A stretch of 64,000 nucleotides of DNA from Castanea sativa (lineage: Eukaryota > Streptophyta > Magnoliopsida > Fagales > Fagaceae), in assembly GCF_040712315.1 (NCBI RefSeq), contig NC_134014.1, positions 35,515,634 to 35,579,633 on the forward strand, read 5' to 3'. The notes under the pieces are model-generated. The model saw only the letters and a list, made by a program, of their open reading frames with translations. It ran no database searches and had not been told where the DNA came from. The position numbers were made by a program, and so were the translations under genes. Below, in pieces: positions 52,663 to 63,687 of this stretch. How positions within the stretch are numbered: the first letter of the stretch is position 1; each line of letters begins with the position of its first letter.

Positions 52663-55537
52663 CTAGCTCGTCCATAAGAGGTGTCCAGAGCAAAAATTAC
52701 ACCCCACATGAGAATGTCGTCCATAGCAGGAAGACCGTACATGGGAATGAGGGTTGTCCATCCTGGAGGGTCTTGGACGACCCCTTGACGTAGTAAATGC
52801 CCAAGTATGGGTTAAGAGTTGGCGATCAAACCACATGCTATTGTTCAAGGGCATGAGTGAGATCCAGGCTCATTGTTACAACTCATTGTTAAATATTTAA
52901 CTTCTAACAAGAGTTATATAAAAAGGTATAACTCTTATAACGGTTATGGAAGTTATCTCTGAAACCTTTGACCTCCTCAAATATAGGGGAAGTTACAAAT
53001 CTGATAACCGTTTTTGGGGCGCACTATATAAACACCCATTCAAACCAGATAAGGTAGCCTTTTACAATTCCTAAAAAGTTGGCACTCCAGAACTTAAGAG
53101 AGAAACTAAATTTGGCATCGGTGAACTAAAACAATTGAAATCTAGCTCATCCATAAGAGGCGTCCAGAGCAGAAATTACACCCCACATGAGAATGTCATC
53201 CATAGCAAGATGACCGTCCATGGGAATCAGGGTTGTCGATCCTGGGGGCTCTTAGACTACCCCCTGACGTATGAAATGCCCAAGTATAGGTTAAGAGTTG
53301 GCGATGAAACCACATGATATTGTTCCAGGGCATGAGTGAGATCCAGGCTCATTGTTGCAACTCATTGTTACATATTTAACTTCCAACAAAAGTTATATAA
53401 AAAGGTATAACTCTTATAACGGTTATGGAAGTTATCCCTAAATCCTCTGACCTCCTCAAATATAGGAGAAACTACAAGTGTAATAACCGCTTTTGGGGCG
53501 CACTATATAAACACCCGTTCAAACCACATAAAGGTAGATTTTTACAATTCCTAAAAAGTTGGAACTCCAGAACTTGAGAGAGAAACTAACTTTGGCATTG
53601 GTGAACTAAAACAATTGAAATCTAGCTCATCCATAAGAGGCGTCCAGAGCAGAAATTACACCCCATATGAGAATGTCGTCCATAGCAGGATGACCGTCCA
53701 TTGGAATGAGGGTTGTCCATCCTAGAGGCTCTTGGACGACCCCTTGACGTAGTAAATGCCCAAGTATGGGTTAAGAGTTGGTGATGAAACCACATGCTAT
53801 TGTTCCAGGGCATGAGTGAGATCCAGGCTCATTGTTGCAACTCCTTGTTAAATATTTAACTTCTAACAAGAGTTATATAAAAAGGTATAACTCTTATAAC
53901 GGTTATGGAAGTTATCTCTGAACCCTCTAACCTCCTCAAATATAAGGGAAGTTACAAATCTAATAACCGTTTATGGGGCGCACTATATAAACACCCATTC
54001 AAACCAGATAAGGTAGCCTTTTAGAATTCCTAAAAAGTTGGAACTCCAGAACATGAGAGAGAAACTAACTTTGGCATCGGTGAACTAAAACAATTGAAAT
54101 CTAGCTCATCCATAAGAGGCGTCCAGAGCAGAAATTACACCCCATATGAGAATGTCGTCCATAGCAGGATGACCGTCCATTGGAATGAGGGTTGTCCATC
54201 CTAGAGGCTCTTGGACGACCCCTTGACGTAGTAAATGCCCAAGTATGGGTTAAGAGTTGGTGATGAAACCACATGCTATTGTTCCAGGGCATGAGTGAGA
54301 TCCAGGCTCATTGTTGCAACTCCTTGTTAAATATTTAACTTCTAACAAGAGTTATATAAAAAGGTATAACTCTTATAACGGTTGTGGAAGTTATCTCTGA
54401 ACCCTCTAACCTCCTCAAATATAAGGGAAGTTACAAATCTAATAACCGTTTATGGGGCGCACTATATAAACACCCATTCAAACCAGATAAGGTAGCCTTT
54501 TACAATTCCTAAAAAGTTGGAACTCCAGAACATGAGAGAGAAACTAACTTTGGCATCGGTGAACTAAAACAATTGAAATCTAGCTCATCCATAAGAGGCG
54601 TCCAGAGCAGAAATTACACCCCACATGAGAATGTCGTCCATAGCAAGATGACCGTCCATGGGAATCAGGGTTGTCCATCCTGGAGGCTCTTGGACGACCC
54701 CTTAACGTAGTAAATGCCCAAGTATGGGTTAAGAGTTGGTGATGAAACCACATGCTATTCTTCCAGGGCATGAGTGAGATCCAGGCTCATTGTTGCAACT
54801 CCTTATTAAATATTTAACTTCTAACAAGAGTTATATAAAAAGGTATAACTCTTATAACGGTTATGGAAGTTATCTCTGAACCCTCTGACCTCCTCAAATA
54901 TAAGGGATGTTACAAATCTAATAACCGTTTATGGGGCGCACTATATAAACACCAGTTCAAAACAGATAAATGTAGCCTTTTACAATTCCTAAAAAGTTGG
55001 AACTCCAGAACTTGAGAGAGAAACTAACTTTGGCACGGTGAACTAAAACAATTGAACTCTAGCTCGTCCATAAGAGGCGTCCAGAGCAAAAATTACACCC
55101 CACATGAGAATGTCGTCCATAGCAGGATGACCATCCATGGGAATGATGGTTGTCCATCATTGAGGCTATTGGACGACCCCTTGACGTAGTAAATGCCCAA
55201 GTATGGGTTAAGAGTTGGCAATGAAACCATATGCTATTGTTCCAAGGCATGAGTGAGATCCAGGCTCATTGTTGCATCTCCTTGTTAAATATTTAACTTC
55301 TAACAAGAGTTATATAAAAGGTATAACTCTTATAACGGTTATGGAGGTTATCCCTGAATCCTTTGACCTCCTGAAATATATTAGAAACTAGAACTGTAAT
55401 AACCACTTATGGGGCGCACTATATAAATACCAGTTCAAACCAAATAAAGGTAGCCTTTTACAATTCCTAAAAAGTTGGAACTCCAGAACTTGAGAGAGAA
55501 ACTAACTTTGGCATCGGTGAACTAAAACAATTGAACT
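52663..55537 (+). repeat. Higher-order copy with m1/m2 hybrid and doubled m4
   Basis: Monomers start at 52663 (m1/m2 hybrid), 53142 (m3), 53622 (m4), 54101 (second m4), 54580 (m5) and 55059 (m6). The hybrid begins like m1 (GTCCAGAGCAAAAATT) and continues like m2 (GGAAGACCGTACATGG, GGGTCTTGG, GGCGATCAAACC). The exchange falls within about 52,690-52,732. The doubled m4 restores a length of 2,875 bp by chance. The m6 copy has private changes, including GTCCATCATTGAGGCTATTG. Confidence 0.92.
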
Positions 55538-57936
55538 CTAGCTCGTCCATAAGAGGCGTCCAGAGAGCAAAAATTACACCCCACATGAGAATGTCGTCCA
55601 TAGCAGGAAGACCGTACATGGGAATGAGGGTTGTCCATCCTGGAGGGTCTTGGACGACCCCTTGACGTAGTAAATGCCCAAGTATGGGTTAAGAGTTGGC
55701 GATCAAACCACATGCTATTGTTCAAGGGCATGAGTGAGATCCAGGCTCATTGTTGCAACTCATTGTTAAATATTTAACTTCTAACAAGAGTTATATAAAA
55801 AGGTATAACTCTTATAACGGTTATGGAAGTTATCTCTGAAACCTTTGACCTCCTCAAATATAGGGGAAGTTACAAATCTGATAACCGTTTTTGGGGCGCA
55901 CTATATAAACACCCATTCAAACCAGATAAGGTAGCCTTTTACAATTCCTAAAAAGTTGGCACTCCAGAACTTAAGAGAGAAACTAAATCTGGCATCGGTG
56001 AACTAAAACAATTGAAATCTAGCTCATCCATAAGAGGCGTCCAGAGCAGAAATTACACCCCACATGAGAATGTCATCCATAGCACGATGACCGTCCATGG
56101 GAATCAGGGTTGTCGATCCTGGGGGCTCTTAGACTACCCCCTGACGTATGAAATGCCCAAGTATAGGTTAAGAGTTGGCGATGAAACCACATGATATTGT
56201 TCCAGGGCATGAGTGAGATCCAGGCTCATTGTTGCAACTCATTGTTACATATTTAACTTCCAACAAAAGTTATATAAAAAGGTAAAACTCTTATAACGGT
56301 TATGGAAGTTATGCCTAAATCCTCTGACCTCCTCAAATATAGGAGAAACTACAAGTGTAATAACCGCTTATGGGGCGCACTATATAAACACCCGTTCAAA
56401 CCAGATAAAGGTAGATTTTTACAATTCCTAAAAAGTTGGAACTCCAGAACTTGAGAGAGAAACTAACTTTGGCATCGGTGAACTAAAACAATTGAAATCT
56501 AGCTCATCCATAAGAGGCGTCCGAGAGCGAAATTACACCCCATATGAGAATGTCGTCCATAGCGGGATGACCGTCCATTGGAATGAGGGTTGTCCATCCT
56601 AGAGGCTCTTGGACGACCCCTTGACGTAGTAAATGCCCAAGTATGGGTTAAGAGTTGGTGATGAAACCACATGCTATTGTTCCGGGGCATGAGTGAGATC
56701 CAGGCTCATTGTTGCAACTCTTTGTTAAATATTTAACTTCTAACAAGAGTTATATAAAAAGGTATAACTCTTATAACGGTTATGGAAGTTATCTACGAAC
56801 CCTCTAACCTCCTCAACTATAAGGGAAGTTACAAATCTAATAACCGTTTATGGGGCGCACTATATAAACACCCATTCAAACCGGATAAGGTAGCCTTTTA
56901 GAATTCCTAAAAAGTTGGAACTCCGAGAACATGAGAGAGAAACTAACTTTGGCATCGGTGAACTAAAACAATTGAAATCTAGCTCATCCATAAGAGGCGT
57001 CCGGAAGCAGAAATTACACCCCACATGAGAATGTCGTCCATAGCAAGATGACCGTCCATGGGAATCGGGGTTGTCCATCTGGAGGCTCTTGGACGACCCC
57101 TTAACGTAGTAAATGCCCAAGTATGGGTTAAGAGTTGGTGATGAAACCACATGCTATTCTTCCAGGGCATGAGTGAGATCTAGGCTCATTGTTGCAACTC
57201 CTTATTAAATATTTAACTTCTAACAAGAGTTATATAAAAAGGTATAACTCTTATAACGGTTATGGAAGTTATCTCTGAACCCTCTGACCTCCTCAAATAT
57301 AAGGGATGTTACAAATCTAATAACCGTTTATGGGGCGCACTATATAAACACCAGTTCAAAACAGATAAATGTAGCCTTTTACAATTCCTAAAAAGTTGGA
57401 ACTCCAGAACTTGAGAGAGAAACTAACTTTGGCACGGTGAACTAAAACAATTGAACTCTAGCTCGTCCATAAGAGGCGTCCAGAGCAAAAATTACACCCC
57501 ACATGAGAATGTCGTCCATAGCAGGATGACCATCCATGGGAATGAGGGTTGTCCATCCTGGAGGCTCTTGGACGACCCCTTGACGTAGTAAATGCCCAAG
57601 TATGGGTTAAGAGTTGGCAATGAAACCACATGCTATTGTTCCAAGGCATGAGTGAGATCCAGGCTCATTGTTGCATCTCCTTGTTAAATATTTAACTTCT
57701 AACAAGAGTTATATAAAAGTTATAACTCTTATAACGGTTATGGAGGTTATCCCTGAATCCTTTGACCTCCTGAAATATATTAGAAACTAGAAGTGTAATA
57801 ACCACTTATGGGGCGCACTATATAAATACCAGTTCAAACCAAATAAAGGTAGCCTTTTACAATTCCTAAAAAGTTGGAACTCCAGAACTTGAGAGAGAAA
57901 CTAACTTTGGCATCGGTGAACTAAAACAATTGAACT
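55538..57936 (+). repeat. Five-monomer higher-order copy (hybrid, m3, m4, m5, m6)
   Basis: Monomers start at 55538, 56019, 56499, 56979 and 57458, 2,399 bp. This is the clean five-monomer form. The hybrid carries a 2-bp insertion (CAGAGAGC), making it 481 bp. The m4 and m5 copies (about 56,520-57,080) hold a dense cluster of changes at CAG sites not seen in sister copies, which may be consensus errors. Confidence 0.92.
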
Positions 57937-59854
57937 CTAGCTCGTCCATAAGAGGTGTCCAGAGCAAAAATTACACCCCACATGAGAATGTCGTCCATAG
58001 CAGGAAGACCGTACATGGGAATGAGGGTTGTCCATCCTGGAGGGTCTTGGACGACCCCTTGACGTAGTAAATGCCCAAGTATGGGTTAAGAGTTGGCGAT
58101 CAAACCACATGCTATTGTTCAAGGGCATGAGTGAGATCCAGGCTCATTGTTGCAACTCATTGTTAAATATTTAACTTCTAACAAGAGTTATATAAAAAGG
58201 TATAACTCTTATAACGGTTATGGAAGTTATCTCTGAAACCTTTGACCTCCTCAAATATAGGGGAAGTTACAAATCTGATAACCGTTTTTGGGGCGCACTA
58301 TATAAACACCCATTCAAACCAGATAAGGTAGCCTTTTACAATTCCTAAAAAGTTGGCACTCCAGAACTTGAGAGAGAAACTAAATTTGGCATCGGTGAAC
58401 TAAAACAATTGAAATCTAGTTCATCCATAAGAGGCGTCCAGAGCAGAAATTACACCCCACATGAGAATGTCATCCATAGCAAGATGACCGTCCATGGGAA
58501 TCAGGGTTGTCGATCCTGGGGGCTCTTAGACTACCCCCTGACGTATGAAATGCCCAAGTATAGGTTAAGAGTTGGCGATTAAACCACATGATATTGTTCC
58601 AGGGCATGAGTGAGATCCAGGCTCATTGTTGCAACTCATTGTTACATATTTAACTTCCAACAAAAGTTATATAAAAAGGTATAACTCTTATAACGGTTAT
58701 GGAAGTTATCCCTAAATCCTCTGACCTCCTCAAATATAGGAGAAACTACAAGTGTAATAACCGCTTATGGGGCGCACTATATAAACACCCGTTCAAACCA
58801 GATAAAGGTAGATTTTTACAATTCCTAAAAAGTTGGAACTCCAGAACTAGAGAGAGAAACTAACTTTGGCATCGGTGAACTAAAACAATTGAAATCTAGC
58901 TCATCCATAAGAGGCGTCCAGAGCAGAAATTACACCCCATATGAGAATGTCGTCCATAGCAGGATGACCGTCCATTGGAATGAGGGTTGTCCATCCTAGA
59001 GGCTCTTGGACGACCCCTTGACGTAGTAAATGCCCAAGTATGGGTTAAGAGTTGGTGATGAAACCACATGCTATTGTTCCAGGGCATGAGTGAGATCCAG
59101 GCTCATTGTTGCAACTCCTTGTTAAATATTTAACTTCTAACAAGAGTTATATAAAAAGGTATAACTCTTATAACGGTTATGGAAGTTATCTCTGAACCCT
59201 CTAACCTCCTCAAATATAAGGAAAGTTACAAATCTAATTACCGTTTATGGGGCGCACTATGTAAACACCCGTTCAAACCAGATAAAGGTAGATTTTTACA
59301 ATTCCTAAAAAGTTGGAACTCCAGAACTTGAGAGAGAAACTAACTTTGGCATCGGTGAACTAAAACAATTGAAATCTAGCTCATCCATAAGAGGCGTCCA
59401 GAGCAGAAATTACACCCCATATGAGAATGTCGTCCATAGCAGGATGACCGTCCATTGGAATGAGGGTTGTCCATCCTAGAGGCTCTTGGACGACCCCTTG
59501 ACGTAGTAAATGCCCAAGTATGGGTTAAGAGTTGGTGATGAAACCACATGCTATTGTTCCAGGGCATGAGTGAGATCCAGGCTCATTGTTGTAACTCCTT
59601 GTTAAATATTTAACTTCTAACAAGAGTTATATAAAAAGGTATAACTCTTATAACGGTTATGGAAGTTATCTCTGAACCCTCTAACCTCCTCAAATATAAG
59701 GGAAGTTACAAATCTAATTACCGTTTATGGGGCGCACTATATAAACACCAGTTCAAACCAGATAAAGGTAGCCTTTTACAATTCCTAAAAAGTTGGAACT
59801 CCAGAACTTGGGAGAGAAACTAACTTTGGCACGGTGAACTAAAACAATTGAACT
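57937..59854 (+). repeat. Truncated five-monomer copy (hybrid, m3, m4, m4)
   Basis: Monomers start at 57937, 58416, 58896 and 59376. The hybrid shares the rare GAGGTGTCC with the hybrid at 52663. The first m4 has an m4 tail as far as AATTACCG (59236-59243) and then an m3 tail (CACCCGTTCAAACC, GGTAGATTTTT), so its junction lies at 59,241-59,270 and leads to a second m4. After 59376 the m1-m6 pattern ends. Confidence 0.9.
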
Positions 59855-62800
59855 CTAGCTCGTCCATAAGAGGCGTCCAGAGCAGAAATTACACCCCACA
59901 TGACAATGTCGTCCACAGCAGGATGGCTGTCCATGCGAATGAGGGTTGCCCATCCTAGAGGGTCTTGGACGACCCCTTGACGTAGTAAATGCCCAAGTAT
60001 GGGTTAAGAGTTGGTGATCAAACCACATGCTATTGTTCAAGGGCATGAATGAGATTCAGGCTCATTGTTGCAACTCCTTGGTAAATATTTAACTTGTAAC
60101 AAGAGTTATATAAAAAGGTATAACTCTTATAACGGTTATGGAAGTTATCTCTGAAACCTCTGACCTCCTCAAATATAAGGGAAGTTACAAATCTGATAAC
60201 CATTTATGGGGTGCACTATATAAACATCCATTCAAACCAGATAAGGTAGCCTTTTACAATTCTTAAAAAGTTGGAACTCCCGAAGTTGAGAGAGAAACTA
60301 ACTTTGGCATCGGTGAACTAAAACATTTGAAATCTAGCTCATCCATAAGAGGCGTCCAGAGCAGAAATTACACCCCACATGAGAATGTCGTCCATAGCAG
60401 GATGACCGTCCGTGGGAATGAGGGTTCTCCATCCTGGAGGCTCTTGGACGACCCCTTGACGTAGTAAATGCCCATGTATGGGTTAAGAGTTGGCGATGAA
60501 ACCACATGCTATTGTTCCAGGGCATGAGTGAGATCCAGGCTCATTGTTGCAACTCATTGTTAAATATTTAACTTCTAACAAGAGTTATATAAAAAGGTAT
60601 AACTCTTATAACAGTTATGGAAGTTATCTCTGAACCCTCTGACCTCCTCAAATATAAGGGAAGTTACAAATCTAATAACCGCTTATGGGGCGCACTATAT
60701 AAACACCCATTCAAACCAGATAAGGTAGCCTTTTACAATTCCCAAAAAAGTTGGAACTACAGAACTTGAGAGAGAAACTAACTTTGGCATCGGTGAACTA
60801 AAACAATTGAAATCTAGCTCATCCATAAGAGGCGTCCAGAGCAGAAATTACACCCCACATGAGAATGTCGTCCATAGCAGGATGACCGTCCGTGGGAATG
60901 AGGGTTCTCCATCCTGGAGGCTCTTGGACGATCCCTTGACGTAGTAAATGCCCAAGTATGGGTTAAGAGTTGGCGATGAAACCACATGCTATTGTTCCAG
61001 GGCATGAGTGAGATCCAGGCTCATTGTTGCAACTCCTTGTTAAAAATTTAACATCTAACAAGAGTTATATAAAAAGGTATTACTCTTATAACGGTTATGG
61101 AAGTTATCTCTGAACCCTCTGACCTCCTCAAATATAAGGGAAGTTACAAATCTAATAACCGTATATGGGGCGCACTATATAAACACCCATTCAAACCAGA
61201 TAAGGTAGCCTTTTACAATTCCTAAAAAGTTGGAACTCCAGAACTTGAGAGAGAAACTAACTTTGGCACGGCGAACTAAAACAATTGAACTCTAGCCCGT
61301 CCATAAGAGGCGTCCTGAGAAAAAATTACACCCCACATGAGAATGTCGTCCATAGCAGGAAGACCGTACATGGGAATGAGGGTTGTCCATCCTGGAGGGT
61401 CATGGAAGACCCCTTGACGTAGTAAATGCCCAAGTATGGGTTAAGAGTTGGCGATCAAACCACATGCTATTGTTCAAGGGCATGAGTGAGATCCAGGCTC
61501 ATTGTTGCAACTCATTGTTAAATATTTAACTTCCAACAAAAGTTATATAAAAAGGTATAACTCTTATAACGGTTATGGAAGTTATCTACGAACCCTACGA
61601 CCTCCTCAAATATAGGGGAAGTTACAAATCTGATAACCGTTTATGGGGCGCACTATATAAACACCCATTCAAACCAGATAAGGTAGCCTTTTACAATTCC
61701 TAAAAAGTTGGAACTCCAGAACTTGAGAGAGAAACTAACTTTGGCATCGGTGAACTAAAACAATTGAAATCTAGCTCATCCATAAGAGGCGTCCAGAGCA
61801 GAAATTACACCCCACATGAGAATGTCATCCATAGTAAGATGACCGTCCATGGGAATCAGGGTTGTCCATCCTAGAGGCTCTTGGACGACCCCTTAACGTA
61901 GTAAATGCCCAAGTATGGGTTAAGAGTTGGCGATGAAACCACATGCTATTGTTCCAGGGCATGAGTGAGATCCAGGCTCATTGTTGCAACTCATTGTTAA
62001 ATATTTAACTTCCAACAAAAGTTATATAAAAATGTATAACTCTTATAACGGTTATGGAAGTTATCCCTGAATCCTCTGACCTCCTTAAATATAGGAGAAA
62101 CTACAAGTGTAATAACCACTTATGGGGCGCACTATATAAACACACGTTCAAACCAGATAAAGGTAGGTTTTTACAATTCCTAAAAAGTTGGAACTCCAGA
62201 ACTTGAGAGAGAAACTAACTTTGGCATCAGTGAACTAAAACAATTGAACTCTAGCTCGTCCATAAGAGGCGTCCAGAGAAGAAATTACACCCCACATAAG
62301 AATGTCGTCCATAGCAGGACGACCGTCCATAGGAATGAGGGTTGTCCATCCTGGAGGCTCTTCGACGACCCCTTGACGTAGTAAATGCCCAAGTATGGGT
62401 TAAGAGTTGGCGATGAAACCACATGCTATTGTTCCAAGGCAAGAGTGAGATCCAGCCTCATTGTTGCAACTCCTTGTTAAATATTTAACTTCTAACAAGA
62501 GTTATATAAAAAGGTATAACTCTTATAACGGTTATGGAAGTTATCTCTGAACCCTCTGACCTCCTCAAATATAAGGGAAGTTACAAATCTAATAACCGCT
62601 TATGGGGCGCACTATATGAACACCCATTCAAACCAGATAAGGTAGCCTTTTACAATTCCCAAAAAAGTTGGAACTACAGAACTTGAGAGAGAAACTAACT
62701 TTGGCATCGGTGAACTAAAACAAATGAAATCTAGCTCATCCATAAGAGGCGTCCAGAGCAGAAATTAAACCCCACATGAGAATGTCGTCCGTAGCAGGAT

Positions 62801-63687
62801 GACCGTCCGTGGGAATGAGGGTTCTCCATCCTGGAGGCTCTTGGACGATCCCTTGACGTAGTAAATGCCCAAGTATGGGTTAAGAGTCGGCGATCAAACC
62901 ACATGCTATTGTTCAAGGGTATGAGTGAGATCCAGGCTCGTTGTTGCAACTCATTGTTAAATATTTAACTTCTAACAAGAGTTATATAAAAAGGTATAAT
63001 TCTTATAACGGTTATGGAAGTTATCTCTGAACCCTCTGACCTCCTCAAATATAGGGGAAGTTACAAATCTGATAACCGTTTATGGGGCGCACTATATAAA
63101 CACCCATTCAAACCAGATAAGGTAGCCTTTTACAATTCCTAAAAAGTTGGAACTCCAGAACTTGAGAGAGAAACTAACTTTGGCATCGATGAACTAAAAC
63201 AATTGAAATCTAGCTCATCCATAGGAGGCGTCCAGAGCAGAAATTACACCCCACATGAGAATGTCATCCATAGCAAGATGACCGTCCATGGGAATCAGGG
63301 TTGTCCATCCTGGAGGCTCTTGGACGACCCCTTAACGTAGTAAATGCCCAAGTATGGGTTAACAGTTGGTGATGAAACCACATGCTATTGTTCCAGGGCA
63401 TGAGTGAGATCCAGGCTCATTGTTGCAACTCCTTGTTAAAAATTTAACTTCTAACAAGAGTTATATAAAAAGGTATTACTCTTATAACGGTTATGGAAGT
63501 TATCTCTGAACCCTCTGACCTCCTCAAATATAAGGGAAGTTACAAATCTAATAACCGTATATGGGGCGCACTATGTAAACACCCATTCAAACCAGATAAG
63601 GTAGCCTTTTACAATTCCTAAAAAGTTGGAACTCCAGAACTTGAGAGAGAAACTAACTTTGGCACGGCGAACTAAAACAATTGAACT
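59855..63687 (+). repeat. Satellite block, eight monomers with local five-monomer shift
   Basis: Monomers start at 59855, 60334, 60814, 61292, 61771, 62251, 62731 and 63210. Copies at 60334, 60814 and 62731 share CGTCCGTGGG and GGTTCTCC. The pair 60814 and 61292 recurs at 63210 and 63688 with a shift of 2,396 bp, sharing GTTAAAAATTTAA, GGTATTACTCTT, AACCGTATATGG, CTAGCCCGTCC and GGTCATGGAAGACC. The copy at 59855 has several private changes (CCACAGCAGGATGGCTGTCC). Confidence 0.9.

Noticed and set aside
52184..59854. An 11-monomer (5,274-bp) higher-order unit
   Set aside because: The order looks alike at this shift, but the two m4 doublings have different junctions, so a single 11-monomer duplication does not explain them.
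461..62949. About a hundred short minus-strand open stretches of 60-75 codons
   Set aside because: They are the same antisense stretch in each monomer. Replacement changes are frequent, frames shift with 1-bp indels, and no known domain is recognisable, so they are not reported as genes.
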